This document shows, piece by piece, positions 46,467 through 58,039 of a stretch of 64,000 bases of DNA. The position numbers were made by a program, and so were the translations under genes. The stretch's first letter is position 1, and each line of letters opens with the position of its first letter. The stretch covers positions 62,001 to 126,000 of the forward strand of contig CAJQUW010016874.1 in NCBI GenBank assembly GCA_907163375.1. Reading direction: 5' to 3'. The stretch is from Prostheceraeus crozeri. Lineage: Eukaryota; Platyhelminthes; Polycladida; Euryleptidae. The notes under the pieces are model-generated. The model saw nothing but the letters and a program-made list of their open reading frames with translations. It made no database searches and was not told the origin of the DNA.

Positions 46467-46469
<3 letters not shown>
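45217..46469 (+). mobile_element. 5'-truncated LINE, RT half and 3' UTR
   Basis: Begins inside the RT domain right after a TC run and continues through the stop at 46363, a 105-bp 3' UTR with AATAAA near 46452 and a TC tail. It is flanked by TC runs on both sides, so it may have inserted into, or be tailed by, TC repeats. Confidence 0.8.
45230..46363 (+). pseudogene. LINE reverse transcriptase, C-terminal two thirds
   Basis: The frame is open from the truncation, with QFAYRPCIGTIDCLL before the first Met at 45344. Counting from that Met, RT motif A is VAVDFSKAFDRL (residues 23-33), motif B is GCSQGTVGGPNIF (81-93) and motif C is FKYSDDS, with YSDD in place of YADD (112-115). A thumb-like region follows (NHMQINVSKSCQIQFS). 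Jockey/CR1-type LINE. Continuous to the natural stop, so it is a fairly young insertion. Whether it is the same family as the LINE at 10-13 kb cannot be told, because the two pieces do not overlap. Confidence 0.82.

Positions 46470-46517
<48 letters not shown>
46469..46517. repeat. CT microsatellite after the LINE
   Basis: About 49 bp of uninterrupted CT, directly joined to the LINE 3' end. Confidence 0.95.
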
Positions 46518-46519
<2 letters not shown>

Positions 46520-47200
46520 TAACACTCCGGTGTCTTCTTTATCATCCACTGAAGGCTAACTCTCTTTCATTCACTGCTGCCCCTTGCACTCTTATCTCGC
46601 TGCGATGACTTGGCCTAAATTTACCCTAGTGATCATTTTCTATGGAAATCCCATAAAATTTCGCAGTAGAATTATCGCGCATTGTCTACTGGAAAAAGCA
46701 CTAATTTTCTACTGCCAAAAAGGTAATGTATCCACAGACATCAATTTATAAACGCATTCAGACAAGCAACAATTTTCACGATATTTTGCGATTAATTAGG
46801 AATAATATAAATGCGGATCGAACCTCAAGCAAGCGTAATTTTAAGTCCCGTGGATACATTAAATCATCCACCATGATTCAAAACTACCGAATTTGAGGTA
46901 TTGAACAGTACCTAAAAATAATAATAAAACTCACATTATATTTTCCATTTTCTCCAATCCTCCTTCAAAGATTCAACTTGTATGATTCAACTTGTATTTG
47001 TTCGACTGTAGGTGTGTGTGGATCGAATATTTGATTACAATATAATTTCACTTCAAATGACTTTTCAGCAATGTAATCAATCACTTGTTTAATGGTTTTC
47101 AGCGAAAGTGAAAAGATATTAGGTAGTTGAGTCACAATGATGCGAATCAAAACGTGTAGATGAAGATGATGTTGAAGGTTAGGAACAGGAGGTAGTTCAA

Positions 47201-47479
47201 TTTTCCTGGCATCGTGCTAAAAACAAGCTGGTCTCTCGTTTGTATTTGCCTTTTATTTGAGTTTATGTGCAAGATAGAAATCCAGCAAGGTAACACCACA
47301 GCGCTTCTAGTGTCAGGTGGGACCGTGCTGTAAAAATTCGCACTGCAAGGTTCCACCCCTTGATGTGTCTGTGACACGAAGCGCTGTGGTTTTACCTTAT
47401 TGATTTTCTATCTTGTGCATAACTTCAAAGGCAAACACAAAGGAGTGACCCGCTTGGTTTTAGTACAATGCCAGGAAAA
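47201..47479. mobile_element. Foldback element, about 105-bp arms, nested
   Basis: Arms from TTTTCCTGGCATCGTGCTAA and the inverse of TTTTCCTGGCATTGTACTAA converge on a roughly 70-bp loop. Matching inner landmarks are GCACAAGATAGAAA and CCACAGCGCTTC. About 15 percent divergence between arms. MITE-like, nested in the larger TA-flanked element. Confidence 0.65.
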
Positions 47480-48067
47480 GAGAAGATCGATAGTGAAAAG
47501 ATTTCCATAGTGAAAAAATGCGTCGGCGTAATCCTGAAAATGGTTGTGAAAGTCGAATTGTACGACAGAATCCTCTGAAGTTCCAAAGCACAAATGACTG
47601 ACTTGAGGCGTAGTTAAAAGTTTTGTAAATCCACAAGTATAAGACAGTAGAACGACATGCATTGACGCTGCTGGGATGACTGAAACATGCACGATGCACT
47701 GAGAGGAATGACTGTGCAATTGATGACGCCTGGTTGATATAGCATACACAGTCTGTCCGCTCGCATCCTCTTTGTCATGTGACTCATGGACCGAAGGTCA
47801 TTATGAGGGCATTCATTAGTCATTAACAGGCAGGCGATCGACGAGTTGATCATTCCACAGTAGGGAGAGAGATGTGTGTAGAGGAAAATTGTGACGGATG
47901 CCGGTATATACATTACGTCCTTTAGTCATCATAGTCTTGCAAATAGGGGAACAACTGATCCGCATTGTGACCTTGAATATTCAAGCTGAGATACATTCAA
48001 AATCAGAAAATCAGCTTTCAAATGGAGAAAAGAAAATAAAAGAAGATGAATGGAGAGATGGAGATAA

Positions 48068-48109
48068 GGAGAGAGAGAGAGTGTGTGTGTGTGTGTGAGA
48101 GAGAGAGAG
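48068..48109. repeat. GA/GT compound microsatellite
   Basis: GAGAGAGAGAGAG followed by GTGTGTGTGTGTGTGTGT and GAGAGAGAGAGAG. Confidence 0.9.
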
Positions 48110-49258
48110 ATAAAAAAGAGGAAGCTTGTTCCCCTGTGCTTCGCGCACTATGGCCCCGATCAAAAACAAACTGTTCGAGGAGACGCCGGAGTTTCCGGAG
48201 AGAGAAAGAGAGATAAGAAGAGACTAGAAGGACTTAGTTCTGTGCCTCGTGCATTGTGACACTCCATCAAAAGCGAATCATTTAGAGGAGACAAAGTAGC
48301 AAGAGAAGGGACGCATGTATAAAACCAAATGTTCTTTTTACAGGTGTAAAGCAAGTAATAAATGAATATAATGCATGCACATTTACATATCACATTCATT
48401 TATTCATGTGATATTTAATATAATAAGTATTAAATGTGATGTAGACATAATATCAATATATCAAATATATAAACATAACAATATATTTGATAAGATAGAA
48501 TTTTGTAATTGCGTATAAAATTGTATCACATGTATATATTCCGATGAATACATAAGATGGTAATAATACGAGATTTATATACAAATATCTTTCTTTTGTA
48601 TATTACAGCAAAAGAATTGCTGTATTATACAAAAATGTTTGAGTTCAACGTTCTTGTAGAGGTTATGCCTGTCGTCGATAAATGTTTAGAGACACGTGTC
48701 TCCAGCAAACATTTACAGATATATTTGCCTGCTAAACATTCTATGGATGCCATGAATGCCAGTAAGAATTCTCTAGAATTGCAGTAGGCATTATTAGCTC
48801 ATACAAATGTCTCTAAAAACCATAAAAAGTTTACTGCCAAATCAAATATCTGTAGCGATTTTGAAAGGCAGTAGAAAATCGTAAAATCTCTAGAAAATGA
48901 TCACTCGGGTAGCGAGCGGAATCTCTCCAAAGGGAATATATTACGTGACACTTTGCTTTTAACAGAAAGCATACTTCTTTGATAAGTTTCACAGATGTAC
49001 TCGTATGTACAAAGAAATAAATCATTAATAAAACTGCCAATGAGTCTGATTTTCTTCCTTCATTGACGCATTTGTTCTAGTGACCGTGTCATGTGCAGTG
49101 ACTTAAACGTGCTGTCATCTTATTTCTTGTGGTACTGTGAAATTTGTTTTGCTGCTTCAACGTTTATCCCTCCTTGTACTATGTATGGAATTACCCACAC
49201 AAAACGTGAGTATATCAGAAGATTTTAACAGTTGTTTCCAACAGTCCTTCATGCACTG

Positions 49259-51596
49259 CAGGGCTGTGGAGCCGGTACGCTATCTCATCGGCTCCGGCTC
49301 CACGACACTGATGTGAAAGGCTCCGGCTCGGCTCCGGCTCCGGCTCCGACTTCAAATTCAGGTTCTATCTATGCTGGTTATCCTGGATCCGTTGAACGGG
49401 TTTTTTGGATAACGGTGTGGCCTTTAGAGGCTTGCTACAATCATCAAATTAGTTTTCATTAACAAGCAACGACTTAAGTTGATAATAAAAATGATAATAG
49501 CCTAATATAATGACAAATAACATACTTGTCATATATTTTTGCATGAATTGACTATCTCTGAAAGATAAAATAAAGTTATAGCCAGGATTGGTTAAATTAG
49601 ATAAAGATCTCCCGCACTGGCTAAATATAAATTGGCCTAGCCTGCAACCAGTCTACTTACGAGGCTACATTAAATAAGACCACATGATTGATGATGATAT
49701 ACCTAATTAGCCGTCACAGGGGCCGAATAGTAGTATAAGCTTTTTAACAAAGCTTGAATATGAAACTGGATAGCGTATGGCTCTAAATAGCTTATAGGGC
49801 CTGTATCTACTCGAACATGGAAAGGGTATCGGCTATATAGTCAAAAATACCGTATCAATAAAGATATCAATTGCTTTATTGAATATTTAAGTGTATATAG
49901 GCTAGCTTAGGTTGTTATTGTTATTTGTTATTGCCTTTATTCAATAGTCTGTTGGTCCATGAATAATATGATCGGTGGGTAGCCCACGACTCATCATCTG
50001 TAGAAATTGTAATTTAGATAGCCTCATTGCAGTGTAGGCTAGAAATGTACAATTGAAAATTATATTTAAAAAAATTAAAAATATCTAATTTAGGACAACT
50101 TTGTAATTCTATGCAGCATACTTAATAAGTTAAGGCCTAACTTACATTATATTAATTTCGTACTTTTCATTATGGCGTAAAGTTGCACTAAATAATTCAT
50201 CAATGATTCATGTATATTATTATATTCAATTTATGTATAACACATTACCACTATTCCTCTGATGATGGTTAGGCTGATGAAACTGAACTCGGAGTATCAC
50301 ACAGTATGTTGCAGGGTGCTATGCATAATAAAAATTTGACTGCGAGCACCGAGCAGAAATCCCATCTACTTTGCTAGCTTTCGAATGCGCGTGCGGTTTA
50401 ATGTCACAGACAATAGAAAAGGGAGGTCAAAAGGCGCCTTTATTGAGAGCGTCTCAGTCTTTTTTTATTGTTTACATATAAGTCAGCATGATATCAGCAT
50501 AGAGTGTTGACAGACGGAAAAATAATAATGAAAATTCTTGAAATCCACAGGCATTTGGGGAAATATTATTACACGATACGGCTCTTGTGCAGTCCTCCCC
50601 GCCCATTTTTTCTCTGGTCAAAAGATGCAGCACCATCGGATGTCCGTTTCATCATCACCGGTTTGAGTGAAGCATTCCGTGCTGTTGTAAAAATCTACGT
50701 GGGTAATTGCGATGTCATGGCCGCAAACTTCGTCAGCAAGTCAACATTGTAATTTGCCTTCGGGTTTTTCGCATTGAAATATACCCTTTGAATTTTGAAG
50801 TCAAAGGAAATTCATTGTGAATGAGATACCTTTAAAATAATAGGGCGCTACTAGAAGTGGCTGGGTCGCTTATTGCTATAGCCATGTGAGGACTTGTAGT
50901 CAGGTCATTCGTGTGAGTGTAAAGAGTTATCCCTCCAATCAAAATTGATCAAATTGAATAATCGATTGTTTTGAAAAATGTAGGTGGGGGGACTGCACAA
51001 GAGCCTACAATACAATCTAAGGAAATTGGCATTGTCACAGATGCCAGTAGCTTCTGCCAGTAGCCATACCGATAGATGATAGCCTACATAGTAACCGTAT
51101 TAGATTTAAGACATTGCGCAAGAAATGTAGCTATATTATCTTTACTGACTGAACTGGAAATGTGTACATAAATGACTGGCGACTTGTCTCTAGGAATCTA
51201 CAATCATCTAGTTAGCATGCATGTAACAAGTCTTCAAATTAATGGATTTTGGAGAATACGTTGTCAATATGGAAATTAGTCTTACGAAACATATGCAATA
51301 AAACAATATTACACATGTGTGTAAATATATAATAAATATAATACAAAAGAAGGCGGCAACTGCAAAGAAAGATATTGTGGAGGACAGATCATTGGTATAC
51401 TTAAAAGACATATCTTTAGATTTCAAATGATATAATTTTTTTATGATGCCAATTAATAACTTTCAAAATTCTAGATTTATATCAAAGCTCAAACTATCGG
51501 AGCCGGAGCCTTCGTGATAAATCGGCTCCGGCTCCAACCAAAACCATCGGCTCCTTAAGGCTCCGGCTCCGGCTCGGCTCCGGCTCCACAGCCCTG
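49259..51596. mobile_element. Non-autonomous hAT-type element, 2338 bp, with 8-bp target duplication
   Basis: Starts CAGGGCTGTGGAGCCGG and ends with the inverse CCGGCTCCACAGCCCTG. The 8-bp duplication ATGCACTG is perfect on both sides (49251-49258 and 51597-51604), as expected of hAT. Both ends are followed inward by iterated GGCTCCGGCTC. The interior is AT-rich with no transposase. A smaller inverted repeat is nested inside. Confidence 0.9.
50580..51005. mobile_element. Nested inverted-repeat element in the hAT copy
   Basis: GGCTCTTGTGCAGTCC at 50580-50595 and its exact inverse at 50990-51005; inner bases remain similar. A short open frame (50504-50752) spans its left part but matches nothing I know. 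Confidence 0.5.
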
Positions 51597-52058
51597 ATGC
51601 ACTGTATAGCTGACATGCTTAAATACTCTTTGCAATTCAATCTCAAATTACTTTATTTAATTATAAATGAATATGAGTATTCATGTAAGTATTCCCTTAT
51701 AAATTATTCGGGCATCTAGCAATTTTGTCGTTTAATCTCATGACTACCGTGACTACTCTGTTTGTAGCCTACATGTATGTAGAGATCGCTTGCAATACAT
51801 GTATACCAAACACTTTGATGTATACGAATGATTTTATATTCATGCTCGATCACTTTTCAAAGCTTTTACAAATCCCTATGTCTAACTAATATGATGCATT
51901 ATACCAGCCTTAGAGCCTTGTAGAATATATATGGAGTCCTATATTATCTGCTGAACATTGTAGCTTTATACAAGTATAATTTTAGCCTTGATAAATTTCC
52001 AATTTGCCTCATACATTGGGAATCATGAATAAATGGATTCTTGAAACTCAGTTACACC

Positions 52059-52163
52059 AATGACACTTGTTCAAAACTGAAATTGCAAATGCAAGAAATA
52101 AATGAATAAAAGTTATTTACTTATTTATTACATCTGCACTTTCAGTTAAGAACAAGTGTCATT
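52059..52163. repeat. 105-bp hairpin
   Basis: AATGACACTTGTTC and about 18 further bases pair with the inverse at 52130-52163 around a short AT loop. It could be a tiny MITE or a transcribed hairpin. Confidence 0.6.
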
Positions 52164-52518
52164 TAATGTACACGTATCGCCAAATTACAGTAGCTGCAGT
52201 AAACAATTTTTGCCGTTTAATTCGTGCTGATTTTGCATGAAAATGTTTGCTTTTGCATGGTCATTAATTGGTTTTGATTTCGCCGTGTTCTGTGCAAGCC
52301 CAACATGTCAGCTACTTGGTAGAGGAGTTTATTTTGCATAGTATAATGCGTAACTCTCTTTTGTTGTTAACAGCCGAATTTACTTTGCATGCCGCTTATT
52401 GTACAGAAAAGCTGTTCATAATGGGTCACATGGCGTCGTTTTATATGTGCATGCCGCTAATGGTGTACAAAATTTTGTCTGAGAAATTTAATGCCTATCA
52501 TTATTTCTGATTACACTA

Positions 52519-52693
52519 CAGTCAGAGCTTGTTAATTAAGACCATACATTCCAGATTTTCAATCTCTGAATTATCAAAATTCTTAATTAAACATCAGCTT
52601 ATATATGCAAACGATACAAAAAATGCCACGGCCGTATGATCTTAATTAACCGAAATCTTAATTATCCGTGTTCGAACTAACGAGCTTCGACTG
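52519..52693. mobile_element. pogo/Tc1-like MITE, 175 bp
   Basis: The ends CAGTCAGAGCTTGTTAATT and the inverse of CAGTCGAAGCTCGTTAGTT are flanked by TA at 52517-52518 and 52694-52695. This is the end type of pogo-group elements. No coding capacity. Confidence 0.75.
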
Positions 52694-53517
52694 TATGTGA
52701 TACCATTTATGACAGTGTAGGCCCATATGGCATTATTTTCGCATCAACAAACATTGATTTCATAGTTGAGTTTTATTACACACCTTTTCAATAACATCGT
52801 ACTAGATTTCCGTCATTCTCTAAATGCTTCTTCTACACAGTCCTAATATTGAGGATATCCCTTCTGAGATTATTTTTTCCTTTTTTCAGTAGCGAGTTCC
52901 ACTCCAGTGGCAACGAGTATTGGCATCGAAAAATTCGACGACGTGGTTTTTTGCACTGCACCGGATTAGTTGGGCGCGCATCCTGCGGGAGGTCTATCTG
53001 TGATTTTATTTACAATCTTGGAGAAGACTAGTAAATGTCTCAACTTCATGGGAAATTTTATGACTAAAGACATCGTCCCTCGTCTTTCTTGTATTATTTT
53101 ATGCAAGCTTGACTTGAAAAAAAGTGAGAAATAAGAAACAATGACTTCTTGACTTTTCGGGGACTTTTCTGGGAAATCTTCTATGGTTTTAGATAAATTG
53201 TAAACTTCAAAATACCTCGTTTGAGTATTCACGCATTTTTTACATATTTTCACAATAATTCTTTTGCACTCTTTATTGAGCTTATTTTATGCTCAGCCAA
53301 CAATTTGTACATGTTGTTTTAAAATGATATTAGTATGAATGAAGTAAATGTATTAGAGCATATCATAATTATATTATAAAAAATGAATTAATAATATTAT
53401 TTTATACTATTATTATATTAAGCCTATTATTTAGTATATATATTAAATTTTATCGAAAATAAATATCGGGTCACTCGTGAAACCGATATTGGTCCTCCAG
53501 AAAATCAATTTTGTTAA

Positions 53518-53965
53518 GAATGCAGTCTCATACAAATCTCATTATATGGACTAATTCGTCGTTGAAATCACATAATTTGTCATAAAATATCATTAGTTTA
53601 TGGGCATTCTTCAACAATGGTCAACAGTTATCTAATAGATTACTTAATTGCAGACATCATTCATTATTTCTGTACAATTTTAAAACCCTGCGGGATATAT
53701 AAGGAAATCAATTATCCTTTAAGAATGTGATGTATCAAGACTAGTTTTGACAAAAATGTGATTATTTCTACATTTGTCTCAATTTCAGTCAAATCTAATG
53801 AGTCAAGAGCAATGTTTTTGAGTGGATAGAAATCCTGCCTTCGCTCACTCATCGATCATTTGTTCATAATTGCCCTTTCGCTCGCTCACCACTCATTTCC
53901 TCGAAATCATCCTTTCGCTCGCTCAGCGCTCAAGATCATCGAAGAATGCCGCTCGCTCACTAAAT
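53518..53965. repeat. Permuted copy of the 39-40 kb satellite flanks plus CTTTCGCTCGCTCA repeats
   Basis: 53518-53660 matches 40365-40530 and 53690-53810 matches 39385-39510, so the order is reversed relative to the satellite locus. Then CTTTCGCTCGCTCA and variants occur several times over 53836-53965 at about 45-bp steps. Confidence 0.55.
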
Positions 53966-54189
53966 AATCGCTCAAACACCCTTTTTAATTCTACAAACTT
54001 TTTCATTCTCAGAACCAGTTCCATGCTATGAATTGAATAAACACATTTGAAGGGTTGAAGGGAAATTCATCATTTCATTTTGCTTGAAATTTGAGTCACA
54101 CGATGAAATAATATAGACCATCACATCAATGTATTGAATTAGCTTTGCAATAAATTACTTGAAACAATATATTTTGATGAACATAACTA

Positions 54190-55800
54190 CAGAATTCTTT
54201 TGACATGAGAGACTGCGTCTAGAGGCCGAGGAAGAGGGGGAGGATGATGATGATTGGTCTGATCTCGAGGTGATAGAAGAAAACAATTATGATTTCTTCT
54301 GCCAAGTTTGTGTGACGGTACCACAAACCGTGTATGTTGGTAGATATCGTCTTATTGAACATGATTTTGTGCATACAGATGCACATGTTGTTTTGGTGGA
54401 TGGCGATGACGCCTCATTTTGCTTGGTTAGGTGCGCCTTACAGGGTCTAGTAAGGCACTGTAGGATTTACAATGGATTAGCTTCACCACCAATTGAGCCT
54501 CCACAGTGGTTCCACTAACACTGTACGTTGCTAGAAACGTTGTTTTCTGTGTTGGAGAATGGGCGTATAGTGAAGGCTAGATTCGTGTTTATGTGTACGT
54601 ACAGACGAATGAATTTGGTTGGGGAGGACGAGGAGGAGACGCCAGTTGAAGATCGGTACCTTCCGTTCTCTTTTGGTCCACATCGCCATCCAATACAACG
54701 ACATTTCAAGTATGATGAGCATGATGAGCATACTCGTTCAATTTTGCTCAAGCTAGAAACATTGAATGAACGTGGCAGCGGTCTTGAAGTTGATAGGGTC
54801 GTTTCTTTAGTTATTCGCACACTGCGAACACCTTTGACAGCGGAGGCAGGTAGCGCGCTTGTGAAGCTACCGTCCAAGTTAGCACGTTTGCAATGCCTCA
54901 TCAGTGTTCGCTCTAACAGTTTCTGCTTCAAATATGCAGTACTTGCTGCTTTGCATTACAAACATGTCCCGCACCTTCGCGAACGTGGTACACCAGATGG
55001 GAGAGCGAGTTAGATTCTTCTACTTTGGGTGACTGCTCGGCGGTAGCGGTGCGTGACATACCACACTTTGAGCGGCGTAATAAGATGAAAGTGAATGTCC
55101 ACTTATTTGACTGGAAACTGCAAAGACTGCTCCCAGCAAACAGATATGGGGTGTGTTGCAAATGTATTGCTCGTTAACAAATCCGGTGAATGGCATTACT
55201 GTGCAATAACCAAACTGCATGCTCTGTACGGTCAGCATCATATGTTTAGTATGTGTGACATGTCCCTCGTTTAGAGTTTATGAGAATTATGACATAGATT
55301 ACGTGTGGTCTTTGAGAGGAAAACCACAGATAGAGCGGCACGCCGCTGCCTTACTGCAGATAGATCACGCTGTCGCAGTCAACTGATCATTGATGACGGA
55401 TAGCAAGCCATTTGACTAACGTCTTCAATGGTCGAGCCCAGACGTAGTGCGTGAAAAGGTCAATGACAGTCAGAATGAAAGAAATTGTAACCGCGGTTAT
55501 GGCGTGCTAGTGCTGATGCGCCTGCCAAATCCGACTGCCACTGCTCATCAATATCATGAACAACATAACTGCGCGTAGGATAGCCCGTCGCCGAGCCGAG
55601 GCATGCAAGGTGTAGGTGGGCTGAGTTTGGAGCCATTTGCGGACTGCCGTCTCCATTAACTTTGCATCCTCCGCCAACTTGTTGATAGCAGGATGGCGTA
55701 CGTCAGAACAGATGGCTTTCAAACGATGTGCCGTTTTATGGCCAACTGCTGGCCACCGCCTGCCTGCCCTTCCTCGTGCTCGCTGAACATTGAGGAGCAT
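54190..55800 (+). mobile_element. Polinton fossil 2: polymerase N-terminal region and integrase part
   Basis: Plus-strand part, about 54.2-55.25 kb: an acidic leader, then PPQWFH, TLLETLFSVLE and FCFKYAVLAALHY, in the same order as WFHQNS, TLIDALLHNLE and CFKYAVLSILHY of fossil 1. Minus-strand part, about 55.39-55.8 kb: a retroviral-type integrase region as carried by Polintons. The two parts face each other. Broken with several breaks, and the exonuclease, palm and capsid genes are not seen. It is a different subfamily from fossil 1 and appears older or more reduced. Confidence 0.7.
55390..55800 (-). pseudogene. Polinton-type integrase part (fossil)
   Basis: On the minus strand, the landmarks are a linker with TQPTYTLHASARRR, then the catalytic-core signature FILTVIDLFTHYVWARPLK, with its Asp in VID. 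This rve-type core cleaves and joins element ends in Polintons. It is one of two pieces of evidence that this locus is a Polinton and not merely a stray polymerase fragment. Confidence 0.65.
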
Positions 55801-56054
55801 TCCTCCTGCACTTCTGTCAACTTTGTCCTCTGCCGCGATACTCTCACATCACGCACTCACAGAGTTGACGTTCATAACCATCGCTGGCTGGTCGTTTTTT
55901 TCTACCGCCGTTCTTGCACAGCAAGTAAACAGAGACAGGCAGTTTTTATCCATCCAGGTCAGCACTAGTTGACCGGTGTCAGTTAATGTACAGTCATTTG
56001 TCTGACCATTTGCTAGCCAAGTGTGACTTGAGATATTTGAATACACCATTCTGA

Positions 56055-56804
56055 CTTGAAATTTTATATAGAAAAAGCAACGCCAAGGTTTTCATTTAGT
56101 GGCCCGATATATTTCGCCGGCTCTTCTCAAGGTGAACACCGGAGTGAGAGACATGGAAGTTGACAGCAGAATTGCAAGCATGAACGCAGTTAACAGACGG
56201 ACAGACATGGACAGTATCTCGTGACATAGATAGCCGACACATTCACGCTTTGTTGAGTTGTGTACCCAGTCGACCGCCAAGATCGTGCTTCAGGATTTTA
56301 AGAAGATGTCGAGGAAGTGGACACCTTGCAGTCACTGAAGCTCTGCTCATTCAAAAAGTGCAACCAGATCTGTGTGTACAGAAAGAGACAGTTGTGAACT
56401 TACTTTTACCTTGGTAACTTTTTCCTTTGTTTTGTTTTCTTTTTTTTGTTGGTTATCTTTATTTGTTTTTGTATATATATATATTTTTCTTTTCTTCTTT
56501 ATTTATATACATTTCTTTATTTGTTATTTTCTTTATTACCTTATTTGTCTTTATTAATTTTTCTGGTTGTAAATACTCCCTACCTTTCAGTAGAAGACGT
56601 TTTATTAACCACGTGAATGTGTCGGCTATTTATGTCACGAGATACTGTCCATGTCTGTCCGTCTGTTAACTGCGTTCATGCTTGCAATTCTGCTGTCAAC
56701 TTCCATGTCTCTCACTCCGGTGTTCACCTTGAGAAGAGCCGGCGAAATATATCGGGCCACTTAATGAACACCTTGGCGTTGCTTTTTCTATATAAAATTT
56801 CAAG
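56055..56804. mobile_element. 750-bp inverted repeat with 193-bp arms (Penelope-like ends?)
   Basis: The arms 56055-56247 and 56612-56804 are inverted and about 98 percent identical. Each contains GAGAAGAGCCGGCGAAATAT, which resembles the hammerhead-like 3' ends of Penelope elements, and the outer end has TATATAAAATTTCAAG. The 364-bp centre has a T-rich tract and no clear gene. Inverted Penelope terminal segments would explain it; a foldback transposon is the alternative. Confidence 0.65.
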
Positions 56805-57132
56805 CCAAGTGTCACCAAAGTGTCAGCAAGGTGACAGCAAAGTGACAGTTGAATTATCTGGCGTGATATTCCGTATTTTGACTACTTTTACAAATATTTT
56901 TAGCCGCATGATGGTCGTGATGGATCACGAAAGGAATTATACATACTAATTAATAGAATTTCTCTTATTTCTAGTTCTTGCAGTCTCATTTTCATGCATT
57001 CGATTGACGTCAATACCGAGTAATGGCGAGTTTATGTGACCAGTTTTCTGACGAGATATGTATATGCTATTATCGATGCATCCAAGCATAGCGCCCTTCC
57101 AAATTCTCTGAAGAGCCCTAGAGTAGAGAGAA

Positions 57133-57192
57133 TGATGGACTCGAACCATCTGACGTACTCAGACGCACCAAATCTATGATAAGCTACAGGCT
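57133..57192 (-). ncRNA. tRNA-like SINE head (box B present)
   Basis: On the minus strand, GGTTCGAGTCC (57137-57147) is a perfect box B/T-arm. About 35 bp upstream GTAGCTTATC is a poor box A. There is no convincing anticodon or acceptor stem, and unrelated sequence follows, so a SINE relic fits better than a functional tRNA. Confidence 0.45.
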
Positions 57193-57951
57193 TTTTTTAT
57201 CACTTAGTTATTTAAGACAAGCGCGCAATGTCCAAATATGTTAGTGATGATAATGTTGATCAAATTTTAAAATTCCAACAATTACACATTTCAGCACAAT
57301 TTATTGCTTTTACAAAATTTATAACTAATACTTGAATATAATACACTTTATCTGAATATATGCATTATTGCAATACATATACATTTCACAATCATATATA
57401 TACAATATTTACACTTTGAGTACAAGTCTATTCGAGAAGACATCTGCATTTATAATTAGGAATCATATGGTCATCCAAAAGAATCGCATACCGATACATG
57501 GAAAATTTGATGGAATGTTGCAGTAAAATCGAGTCCAATGGAATAATTTCAGAATGTATAGGCTAGTGATAAACAATTAATATATTCACACCATTTTTTT
57601 CGAAAATTGAGATTTTAGCCAACCTTGAATAAAAATAGACTTGCCCATGGCCAACGTAGCACATTCTCTCTCTCTCATCTATATCAGCTTTCAGTTGTGG
57701 TAAGCAATTCTTCCGGAGATTTTTTCCTGGTGAAAGGTGCCGCTGGTGCTATCCTGGGACCCCACTCATTCCCTCTCTCTCAACGCCAAAGACAATGAAG
57801 AACAGACATTATCTTTGCTCAACTCGGCTTCAGATGATGGCTAGATGATCGAATTTCATGTTCATCCTATCCATTTCAATGAACACTTCTTTCAACCAGG
57901 TTGCAATATATGGTGCTGTTCCCACCTCTATACTATGACTAAATTCAATCT

Positions 57952-58036
57952 GGAGATCTCGATTACCGAGATGTCGACATCTCGACCAATTTTTAGGCGT
58001 TCGAGATCTCGAACTTACAGTGCCGAGATCTCGACT
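57952..58036. repeat. Cluster of CGAGATCTCG palindromes
   Basis: GAGATCTCGATTACCGAGAT, CGAGATGTCGACATCTCG, TCGAGATCTCGA and CGAGATCTCG lie within 85 bp. Confidence 0.7.
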
Positions 58037-58039
58037 TTT

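Larger units (their letters stand above)
46624..48909. mobile_element. Non-autonomous DNA element with TA flanks
   Basis: The ends CCCTAGTGATCATTTTCTA (46624) and the inverse of CCCGAGTGATCATTTTCTA (ending 48909) match over about 45 bp with gaps, and both are flanked by TA. There is no transposase inside; it carries a foldback at 47201-47479, GT and GA microsatellites near 48068-48109 and short unassigned open frames. Family unknown, possibly Tc1/mariner-like by TA. Confidence 0.55.

Noticed and set aside
47147-47913. Overlapping minus-strand frames
   Set aside because: They lie in and beside a foldback element and show no recognisable protein features.
56372-56669. Phe/Tyr-rich, membrane-like open frames
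   Set aside because: They read through a T-rich low-complexity loop of the inverted repeat.
57133-57192. Functional tRNA gene
   Set aside because: Box B is good, but no acceptor stem, anticodon arm or proper box A could be drawn.
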